Source of the DNA: Thiotrichaceae bacterium
GTDB taxonomy: Bacteria > Pseudomonadota > Gammaproteobacteria > SZUA-229
NCBI GenBank assembly: GCA_002746365.1
Contig: NVWZ01000030.1
Span: 13,370 to 19,535 of the forward strand
DNA length: 6,166 nucleotides
Reading direction: 5' to 3'
The translations under genes were made by a program, and so were the position numbers. Shown here piece after piece: positions 1 to 4,994 of this stretch. The notes under the pieces were generated by a model. It saw only the letters and a list, made by a program, of their open reading frames with translations. It was not told where the DNA came from and did no database searches. The number at the start of each line of letters is the position of its first letter. Within the stretch, counting starts at the first letter, position 1.

Positions 1-674
1 ATGCCAGACAAGCTTTTTTGAGCCAGCGAAGCGGCATAATGATTTAATTCGATTAACCCCTTTTGATAATGGATAACGCCCATTTTCTTTATCAGCGTCG
101 CTAATCGAGACAAACCACGCCTGTTGGCACCGATCTGCGCGATAAAATCACCGGCTGACTCACGCGGATTTCGCATATTAAGCATAAGCGAATCAAAGAC
201 CTCATCAATAACCGCACTTTTACTAACAATTAACTGTGGCTCAATAATCAATCCTTCTTCATGCAAACTTGATGATAGAGGCATCGATCCCGGCGTATCG
301 GAACCAATGTCTGCATGATGCGCGCAGTTTACCACAAACCCCTTTAATTCATTATTTATGAACATAGGTGCAATAATAGTAACGTCCGGTAAATGCGTGC
401 CGCCTTTATAGGGGTTATTGACGACAGCCATGTCACCATCCGACCATTGAAACCGCGCCACCAGATCGCGCATGGCAAAAGCCATGCTCCCTAGATGAAC
501 CGGGATATGCGCTGCTTGCGCGCACAACTCACCGTCAGCATCAAAAATGGCACAGGAGTAGTCCAGACGATCACGGATATTGGGAGAAAAAGCTGATTTT
601 TGTAAGGTAACACCCATCTCGCTGCAAATTGCATCAATACGGTTGGCGAATAGACTTAAACTAATGGCATCCAC
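1..674 (-). CDS. Hydantoinase B/oxoprolinase family protein (HyuB-type), N-terminal part, runs off left edge
   Basis: I translated the minus strand by hand: 224 open codons are visible of a family that is usually about 500-600 residues. Family members act, usually with a HyuA-type partner, in ATP-dependent hydrolysis of cyclic amides such as 5-oxoproline or N-methylhydantoin; the substrate here cannot be told. Family blocks seen: NRIDAICSEMG (11-21), SAFSPNIRDRLDYSCAIFDADG (27-48, core DYSC), HIPVHLGSM (56-64), NNPYKGGTHLPD (86-97, often NDPY in relatives) and AHHADIGSDTPGSMP (118-132), which carries likely metal-binding His/Asp residues. The start is taken as GTG at 674, because the protein then begins VDAISLSLF like family members, and an AGGTGGGG Shine-Dalgarno stretch lies 11 bases upstream (693-686). 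A second in-frame GTG at 701 directly follows an in-frame TAA and would add nine residues. No HyuA gene lies upstream, so this is not the C-terminal half of a fused oxoprolinase. The family is clear; the substrate is unknown. Confidence 0.9.
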   Translation of the reverse strand, partial: MDAISLSLFANRIDAICSEMGVTLQKSAFSPNIRDRLDYSCAIFDADGELCAQAAHIPVHLGSMAFAMRDLVARFQWSDGDMAVVNNPYKGGTHLPDVTIIAPMFINNELKGFVVNCAHHADIGSDTPGSMPLSSSLHEEGLIIEPQLIVSKSAVIDEVFDSLMLNMRNPRESAGDFIAQIGANRRGLSRLATLIKKMGVIHYQKGLIELNHYAASLAQKSLSG

Positions 675-730
675 TTGACTAAAAACCCCACCTAATAACA
701 CTTAATAAATTATGGAAATTACTGTTTTTA

Positions 731-759
731 TTGAAGAAAAGGCACTAAATAGGTAATAT
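731..759 (+). promoter_or_regulatory. Candidate sigma-70 promoter for the PuuD-like gene
   Basis: TTGAAG (731-736) and TAATAT (754-759) are separated by 17 bases, and each matches four of six consensus positions. Transcription would start near 766, leaving a leader of about 90 bases before the ATG at 855. The call rests on hexamers and spacing only; AT-rich intergenic DNA yields such matches by chance fairly often. Confidence 0.35.
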
Positions 760-767
760 AGAGTTGC

Positions 768-796
768 ATTATACCCGTGACTACCCTATCGTAGCG
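768..796 (-). promoter_or_regulatory. Candidate promoter for the hyuB-type gene
   Basis: The minus strand carries a perfect TATAAT -10 hexamer at 773-768, which would start a transcript near 761 with a leader of about 87 bases before the GTG at 674. The -35 region at the right distance (about 791-796) matches the consensus poorly, so an activator may be needed or the match may be chance. It overlaps the divergent promoter region of the membrane protein gene. Confidence 0.35.
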
Positions 797-854
797 CCAG
801 CTTAAACCACTTCAAATCTTATTACTTTGTTATCGAACAAAGAGGGGAAATACT

Positions 855-1451
855 ATGAATCCTTTAATGACTATCAAAGGCACTTTAGCCATTGGTTTTG
901 TTCTTGCTATAGCAGTAGCCTTTGGCGTCGGCAGTGGCGCAGCCGGTTTCAAAACATCTATGATGGTTTGGGTACACGTTATGGCTGGCGTTACCTGGAT
1001 AGGCCTGCTGTATTACTTTAATTTCGTACAAGTTCCAGGCGTGGGTACAGCACTGGCTGACACTGATGGCCCAGGACCCGCGGCAATCAATAAATACATC
1101 GCACCAAAAGCCCTGTTATGGTTCCGCATGTCTGCTGCAGTAACCTGGATAACGGGCCTTAGTGCGTTAGTAACGGTTGGTGGTGGCATGCAAGGTATTA
1201 CCAATGCGTTTATGCTCTCCGATGGTATGGCGGTTATTGGTGTAGGCGCGTGGTTAGGTACTATCATGTTATTTAACGTATGGGTTCTAATCTGGCCTAA
1301 CCAGAAGAAAATTCTTGGCCTTGATGGCAAAGAGCACAGTGCAGAGGTTATTGCCAGTGCCAAAAAAGTTGCGCTATTAGCTTCTCGTACAAATACAGCA
1401 TTATCGATACCTATGCTACTTTGCATGGTTGGTTTTGCACACGGTCTATAA
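855..1451 (+). CDS. PuuD/urate hydroxylase-like integral membrane protein, membrane domain only
   Basis: The 198-residue product is strongly hydrophobic, with about five membrane segments (roughly 10-31, 36-58, 87-109, 124-147 and 181-197). The motifs WVHVMAGVTWIGLLYYFNFVQ-like (39-59), NVWVLIWPNQKKILG (141-155) and SRTNTALSIPML (177-188) are, from memory, hallmarks of the membrane domain of PuuD-type proteins annotated as urate hydroxylase. PuuD proper adds a C-terminal cytochrome c domain. Here the protein ends after the last membrane segment, and its only cysteine (C190) rules out a CxxCH haem site. H41 and H196 lie in membrane segments and could be haem or metal ligands; this is inference. 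The start at 855 is supported by AGAGGGG at 841-847, seven bases upstream. The gene is monocistronic, divergent from the hyuB-type gene, and closed by its own terminator. Urate oxidation is therefore only one possibility; a quinone- or haem-linked membrane role is equally plausible. Confidence 0.8.
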   Translation: MNPLMTIKGTLAIGFVLAIAVAFGVGSGAAGFKTSMMVWVHVMAGVTWIGLLYYFNFVQVPGVGTALADTDGPGPAAINKYIAPKALLWFRMSAAVTWITGLSALVTVGGGMQGITNAFMLSDGMAVIGVGAWLGTIMLFNVWVLIWPNQKKILGLDGKEHSAEVIASAKKVALLASRTNTALSIPMLLCMVGFAHGL

Positions 1452-1489
1452 CCAGCAACACTGAGGTCACTGCTTTTACAGAGGCCACT

Positions 1490-1527
1490 AAAAGGCGACT
1501 TACGGCTCACGCAGTAAGTCGCCTTTT
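1490..1527 (+). terminator. Rho-independent terminator of the PuuD-like gene
   Basis: A perfect 14-bp inverted repeat (arms 1490-1503 and 1514-1527) surrounds a 10-base loop. The stem core GGCGACTTAC is GC-containing and the right arm ends in a T run (1524-1528), while the left arm starts with AAAA, so it could also work in the opposite direction. It starts 38 bases after the stop codon at 1451. Confidence 0.9.
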
Positions 1528-1528
1528 T

Positions 1529-1680
1529 CATTAAGTGGTTTTACTGGACATAACTGTCTCGGACAGCCTCCTTACATTAGTTAGCACCGTTATCAGAACG
1601 ATGCATTCGAAAAACATCAACCACTCACTGCTGCCATGTGCTTTCACGTTAGGCAGTAGCTACTAACATTACAGCGTCCA
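1529..1680. other. Intergenic stretch with small dyad symmetries, no gene seen
   Basis: No credible reading frame was found here. Several short inverted repeats are visible: CTGTC-TCG-GACAG at 1554-1566; a hairpin pairing CTGCTGCC (1628-1635) with GGCAGTAG (1652-1659), with one G-U pair if transcribed; and the 10-base palindrome AGTAGCTACT (1655-1664). They sit 130-240 bases upstream of the sigma-54 promoter, so a role as distant regulator sites is possible but unsupported beyond symmetry. Confidence 0.3.
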
Positions 1681-1730
1681 TTGTAAAAAAATTTTACAAA
1701 AACAGGTTGGAGTGTCATTAATTTTTACAA
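1681..1730. promoter_or_regulatory. Candidate enhancer-type activator sites upstream of the sigma-54 promoter
   Basis: TTGTAAAAAAATTTTACAA (1681-1699) is a palindrome with 8-base arms and a 3-base centre. The same half-site, TTTTACAA, recurs at 1723-1730, exactly 31 bases after the first copy (1692-1699), about three helical turns and so on the same face of the DNA. The sites lie about 65-125 bases upstream of the -12 element, a typical place for sites bound by sigma-54 activators. The AT-rich sequence lowers the surprise value, and which protein binds is not known. Confidence 0.4.
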
Positions 1731-1792
1731 TTTTAGAATGCAGATTTAATGTTTAAAAACAAAATAGCTTAAAATACAATAAGATAGAAATA

Positions 1793-1808
1793 TGGCATAA
1801 ATGTTGCT
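1793..1808 (+). promoter_or_regulatory. Sigma-54 (RpoN) -24/-12 promoter of the PEP-CTERM gene
   Basis: TGGCATAAATGTTGCT fits the RpoN consensus TGGCAYRNNNNTTGCW at every fixed position. The invariant GG (1794-1795) and GC (1806-1807) have the required ten bases between them. Transcription should start near 1819-1820, giving a leader of about 37 bases before the ATG at 1857. Exosortase/PEP-CTERM systems are often associated with a PrsK/PrsR two-component pair whose regulator is a sigma-54 activator, so this promoter type suits the gene. The activator is not encoded in this window. Confidence 0.8.
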
Positions 1809-1817
1809 TTATGAATA

Positions 1818-1830
1818 ATGTAATTTACAT
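1818..1830. promoter_or_regulatory. Palindrome at the predicted transcription start
   Basis: ATGTAA-T-TTACAT is a perfect 13-base palindrome covering the predicted start site of the sigma-54 promoter. Its TGTAA/TTACA halves match those of the upstream palindrome at 1681-1699, but with one base between them instead of seven. It could be an operator; in AT-rich DNA it could also be chance. Confidence 0.25.
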
Positions 1831-1856
1831 ATTTATTTAATTCACAGGGGAAAAAA

Positions 1857-2405
1857 ATGAAAAAAATTGTTTTTTTATTTGTTTGTTTATTTGCAGGTTC
1901 CGCCAATGCGGGAATTATCAATGATTTTACTGGTGGGTATGATGTCGCTAACTGGAACCAATCACTCGATGGCGGCTCTATTGATTTATCAGGAGCCCCA
2001 TTTTCTATTGTAGAAGTAAGCAGTAATAGTGGCGGCGGTTCATCAGCTACAGATTTCACTATAGCGGCTTTAGGCGATGGATTGGTGAGTTTTGACTGGA
2101 TGTACACCACAACTGATGTTGATGGCTCTAGCTTTGATCCCTTTGGATGGTTATTAAATGGAATTTTTACACAAGTTTCAGCTAATGGTCTCTTCGGATC
2201 TCAATCAGGCTCAGAATCATTTCTTGTAGCCGCTGGTGATATTTTTGGTTTTAGCGCACGCGCAACTGACTCCGTGTTGGGTTCAGCAAAAACACAAATC
2301 TCTAATTTTTCTGCACCTACACTTGTTCCAGAGCCAGCAACTTTAGCCTTACTTGGACTTGGTTTGGCCGGTCTTGGTTTTTCTAGAAAAAGAAAACATA
2401 CTTAA
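1857..2405 (+). CDS. Secreted PEP-CTERM sorting domain protein
   Basis: The 182-residue product has a Sec signal peptide, MKKIVFLFVCLFAGSANA, with an AxA-type cleavage site after A18. It ends in a textbook PEP-CTERM tail: VPEP at 157-160, a hydrophobic stretch rich in Leu and Gly at 161-175, and a basic end RKRK (177-180). Such tails are recognised by an exosortase, which removes them at the inner membrane during export to the cell surface or EPS. The mature middle part (about 19-155) is rich in Gly, Ser, Asp and aromatic residues, and includes SFDWMYTTTDVDGSSFDPFGWLLNG-like and GDIFGFSARATDS segments. From memory these resemble a recurrent family of beta-sandwich PEP-CTERM proteins; no enzyme motif is visible. 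C10 is not in a lipobox. The start is supported by AGGGG at 1846-1850, six bases upstream. The gene stands alone between a sigma-54 promoter and a strong terminator, and is AT-rich. Sorting class is certain; exact function is unknown. Confidence 0.93.
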   Translation: MKKIVFLFVCLFAGSANAGIINDFTGGYDVANWNQSLDGGSIDLSGAPFSIVEVSSNSGGGSSATDFTIAALGDGLVSFDWMYTTTDVDGSSFDPFGWLLNGIFTQVSANGLFGSQSGSESFLVAAGDIFGFSARATDSVLGSAKTQISNFSAPTLVPEPATLALLGLGLAGLGFSRKRKHT

Positions 2406-2411
2406 ACAATT

Positions 2412-2470
2412 ATTTTTCAGTACGTAAAAAAGCCTCGATTTTATCGAGGCTTTTTTACGTACTGAAAAAT
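2412..2470. terminator. Bidirectional terminator within a 28-bp perfect inverted repeat
   Basis: The arms 2412-2439 and 2443-2470 are perfectly complementary over 28 bases around a 3-base TTT centre. The inner part is a normal intrinsic terminator: A6, then GCCTCGAT, TTT, ATCGAGGC, then T6, usable in both directions. The outer part adds TACGT/ACGTA and an AT-rich extension beyond the T run, which termination does not require. It begins seven bases after the PEP-CTERM stop codon. Confidence 0.93.
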
Positions 2471-2699
2471 TACTATGATAACCCTCAGCATTAGATAATA
2501 CCAAAAACAACAAAACCCCATACTAGAATCACCCTTTTAGCTTTATCTTTCATTCACATTTAACTACCTGTAAATTTAGACCGGTTATTATTTTAGCGGC
2601 CACTTTAAAATAACATCCATGGTGCAAAAAGCGATGAAACATTAAATAATATTAGCTGTAGAGGCCGACAAACCGCACTCTGGACTCCTGTTCAAACAG
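2471..2699. other. Intergenic stretch upstream of argD, no gene seen
   Basis: No reading frame of useful length and no tRNA or rRNA were recognised. Small symmetries are present: an AT-rich hairpin with arms TTATTTTA (2588-2595) and TAAAATAA (2606-2613), and CTGTT-CA-AACAG near 2688-2699. No convincing ArgR box (two TGAAT/ATTCA half-sites) was found by eye, although ATTCA half-sites occur. The stretch may hold a leader or small RNA ending at the hairpin 2737-2764. Confidence 0.3.
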
Positions 2700-2727
2700 T
2701 TGCTTTACTTAAAAGTTCAAGTATAAT
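2700..2727 (+). promoter_or_regulatory. Candidate sigma-70 promoter for argD-argF
   Basis: A perfect TATAAT -10 hexamer lies at 2722-2727, with TTGCTT (2700-2705, three of six consensus positions) 16 bases upstream. Transcription would start near 2734, about 95 bases before argD and immediately in front of the hairpin 2737-2764. This is the best-looking promoter in the gap, but the proximity to a terminator-like hairpin makes its use uncertain. Confidence 0.5.
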
Positions 2728-2736
2728 CAGTCCTTT

Positions 2737-2764
2737 AAAAGCGGTGGCCATGGCTGCCGCTTTT
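2737..2764 (+). terminator. Terminator-like hairpin in front of argD (terminator or leader structure)
   Basis: AAAAGCGG (2737-2744) pairs with CCGCTTTT (2757-2764). Between them TG and TG can form two wobble pairs in RNA, and the centre GCCATGGC is itself a palindrome, so the stem is nearly continuous. A T-rich tract, TTTTGCTTTTT, follows the stem. This looks like an intrinsic terminator, yet the PEP-CTERM gene already has its own terminator 270 bases upstream and there is no gene between. It may end a small RNA, attenuate argDF, or stabilise the 5' end of the argDF message. Confidence 0.6.
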
Positions 2765-2828
2765 GCTTTTTATACTATTTATTTACAAATACTATTAATA
2801 CAGTTAATACCAAAACACGACGACAAAA

Positions 2829-4037
2829 ATGAAGACAAGCGAACACCTGATGAAAACCTACGCCCCTCTCGACGTAACATTTAAACGCGGCGAAGGTGCC
2901 TGGCTCTGGGACACCGACGATAATCAATACCTCGATGCGCTCAGTGGCATTGCGGTCTGCGGTTTAGGCCACGCCCACCCGGCAATCACAAAATCGATCT
3001 GCGAACAGGCATCGAAATTATTGCATACATCAAACCTGTACAACATCGATAAGCAGCAGCACCTGGCTGATCAATTATGTGAGATATCAAACTTAAATCG
3101 CGTATTTTTCTCAAACTCTGGCGCCGAAGCAAATGAAGCTGCGATCAAGATCGCCCGCCTTTATGGTCATAACAATAATATAGACAAGCCGCTGATCATC
3201 GTCATGGAAAACAGCTTCCACGGTCGTACGATGGCGACACTGAGCGCTAGCGGTACTCGCAAAATACAGGCTGGTTTTGAACCTCTGGTACAGGGCTTTA
3301 TCCGGGCACCGTATAACAATATCGAAGCGATTAAAAACATCGCTGAAAACAATAGCGATGTGGTCGCAATATTGGTCGAACCGGTGCAGGGTGAGGGCGG
3401 TATCAATATCCCCAATAAAGATTACCTGAATCAGTTACGTGATATCTGTGACCAGCAAAACTGGTTGTTGATGCTCGATGAGATTCAGACGGGGATGGGT
3501 CGTACCGGTGAGTGGTTTGCTTTTCAGCACAACAAGATACAGCCTGACGTGATGACGTTAGCAAAGGCACTCGGAAACGGTGTGCCTATCGGCGCATGCC
3601 TGGCCAATGAAAAAACCGGCAAGGTTTTTCAGCCGGGCAATCACGGCTCCACCTTCGGCGGCAATCCATTGATGTGCGCGACCGCATCAACCGTCATCGA
3701 CACCATCAAATCTGAAAATTTAATTTCAAATGCAGTACGCATGGGTAGTTATATCGCAGACAACCTCCGTGAAAAACTTTCTAAACTGGACGGTGTAAGT
3801 GAGATTCGCAACCTGGGGCTGATGATCGGCATCGTACTCGACAACGATCGGCTTAATTGCGAATGCAGCGACCTGGTAAAACTTGCGCTGGACAAACACC
3901 TGCTGATCAATGTGACCGCGGGTAATGTTATCCGTTTATTACCGCCATTAATTATTTCGCAGCAGCAAGCCGACACTATCATCAACACGATAAGCGAATT
4001 GGTTATCAGTGTACTACACAAAAAAAAAGCAGCATGA
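2829..4037 (+). CDS. argD: Acetylornithine aminotransferase
   Basis: This PLP-dependent class III aminotransferase converts N-acetylglutamate 5-semialdehyde and glutamate to N-acetylornithine and 2-oxoglutarate in cytoplasmic arginine synthesis. At 402 residues it has the normal family length. Visible motifs are [10 protein letters not shown] (98-107), which contacts the PLP phosphate; FHGRT (130-134), whose aromatic residue stacks on the cofactor ring; EPVQGEGG (184-191); [12 protein letters not shown] (216-227), with D217 contacting the pyridine nitrogen; the Schiff-base lysine K246 in TLAKALGNG; and STFGGNPL (274-281). The N-terminal [19 protein letters not shown] fits ArgD starts, which favours ATG 2829 over the in-frame ATG seven codons later; no strong Shine-Dalgarno site is visible before either. 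The stop overlaps the argF start by four bases (ATGA), so the two genes are translationally coupled. Close relatives acting on succinylornithine, ornithine or GABA exist, but pairing with argF makes the biosynthetic role the natural reading. Confidence 0.95.
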   Translation: MKTSEHLMKTYAPLDVTFKRGEGAWLWDTDDNQYLDALSGIAVCGLGHAHPAITKSICEQASKLLHTSNLYNIDKQQHLADQLCEISNLNRVFFSNSGAEANEAAIKIARLYGHNNNIDKPLIIVMENSFHGRTMATLSASGTRKIQAGFEPLVQGFIRAPYNNIEAIKNIAENNSDVVAILVEPVQGEGGINIPNKDYLNQLRDICDQQNWLLMLDEIQTGMGRTGEWFAFQHNKIQPDVMTLAKALGNGVPIGACLANEKTGKVFQPGNHGSTFGGNPLMCATASTVIDTIKSENLISNAVRMGSYIADNLREKLSKLDGVSEIRNLGLMIGIVLDNDRLNCECSDLVKLALDKHLLINVTAGNVIRLLPPLIISQQQADTIINTISELVISVLHKKKAA

Positions 4038-4948
4038 AGACAAGCAACATCAGGCACTTTTTAACACTGACTGACCTCAGCTCTGCTGAATTCAGAAGAA
4101 TAATACACCGTGCAATCGAACTAAAAGCTATACAACATCGTGGCGAAATATATGAGCCGCTCAAGCATAAAGTGCTGGCGATGATATTTGATAAATCATC
4201 GACACGTACCCGGGTTTCATTCGAAGCAGGCATGGCACAGTTTGGCGGTCATGCAATATTTCTATCACCACGCGATACGCAGCTTGGCCGTGGCGAACCC
4301 GTCGAAGATAGTGCCCGAGTTTTATCCAGTATGACAGACTGCCTGATGGTCAGAACCTTCGCGCATGAAAATGTAGAACGCCTGGCAGAATATTCGTCGG
4401 TACCCGTTATTAACGGTTTAACCGATGATGTTCACCCCTGCCAGTTATTAGCAGACATGCAAACCTACTTTGAACAACGCGGCGACATTAAAGGCAAAAC
4501 AGTAACCTGGGTAGGCGACGGTAACAATATGTGTCACTCCTATATGCACGCTGCCAGGTTACTCGAATTCAAATTAATTATCGCTTGCCCTGAAGGTTTT
4601 GAGCCGCAGCAATCATTCATTGATGAAACGCGTGATTATATTGAAATCACTTCTGATGTTACTAGCGCATGTCGCAACAGTGATTTAATCGTCACTGATG
4701 TTTGGGCAAGCATGGGACAGGAAAAAGAACAAAAAGTACGTGAACAAGCATTTTTAAAATTTCAAGTAACTAGCGAGTTAATGTCACTTGCCAATGCAGA
4801 TGCGCTGTTCATGCATTGCTTGCCGGCCCACCGTGGTGAAGAAGTGAGCGCCGAGGTTATTGATGGCAATCAAAGTGTGGTATGGGATGAAGCCGAGAAT
4901 AGATTGCATGCACAAAAAGCATTACTCGAATTTTTACTAGTCGACTAA
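4034..4948 (+). CDS. argF: Ornithine carbamoyltransferase
   Basis: This enzyme transfers the carbamoyl group from carbamoyl phosphate to ornithine, giving citrulline, in the cytoplasm. The 304-residue length is typical of the anabolic form. The carbamoyl phosphate site [10 protein letters not shown] (55-64, with S56, T57, R58, T59 and R60) and HPCQ (134-137) are intact. The ornithine side shows DVWASMGQE (222-230), the usual SMG loop, and [11 protein letters not shown] (261-271), with the catalytic cysteine C262. These residues separate it from aspartate carbamoyltransferase. The ATG overlaps the argD stop codon, and no independent Shine-Dalgarno site is obvious in the A-rich end of argD, so it is probably translated by coupling. 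Nothing is missing or broken. No terminator follows, and lptD starts 46 bases later. Confidence 0.96.
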   Translation: MKTSNIRHFLTLTDLSSAEFRRIIHRAIELKAIQHRGEIYEPLKHKVLAMIFDKSSTRTRVSFEAGMAQFGGHAIFLSPRDTQLGRGEPVEDSARVLSSMTDCLMVRTFAHENVERLAEYSSVPVINGLTDDVHPCQLLADMQTYFEQRGDIKGKTVTWVGDGNNMCHSYMHAARLLEFKLIIACPEGFEPQQSFIDETRDYIEITSDVTSACRNSDLIVTDVWASMGQEKEQKVREQAFLKFQVTSELMSLANADALFMHCLPAHRGEEVSAEVIDGNQSVVWDEAENRLHAQKALLEFLLVD

Positions 4949-4994
4949 CGTCACTTAAAAATAAAGACTACGATTAATACAAGAACACATCGCT

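Noticed and set aside
124..318. Open frame of 64 codons on the plus strand
   Set aside because: It lies antisense within the hyuB-type gene, whose minus-strand translation matches a known family throughout.
1013..1531. Open frame of 172 codons on the minus strand
   Set aside because: It is antisense to the PuuD-like membrane protein and begins inside the terminator; the plus-strand product has clear family motifs and a good Shine-Dalgarno site.
1769..2110. Open frame of 113 codons on the minus strand
   Set aside because: It is antisense to the sigma-54 promoter and the first half of the PEP-CTERM gene, with no recognisable protein features.
2471..2828. ArgR operator upstream of argD
   Set aside because: No 18-base site with two facing TGAAT/ATTCA half-sites was found by eye; isolated half-sites are expected by chance in AT-rich DNA.
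2750..2884. A 44-codon reading frame starting at the ATG inside the hairpin before argD (MAAAFAFYTIYL...)
   Set aside because: It overlaps the argD start in another frame, has no Shine-Dalgarno site because its start lies in the stem, and carries no cluster of arginine codons before a terminator as a leader peptide would need; probably chance.
4949..4994. Sigma-E type promoter in front of lptD, as in E. coli
   Set aside because: No GGAACTT-like -35 with a TCTGA-like -10 at the proper distance could be seen in the gap.
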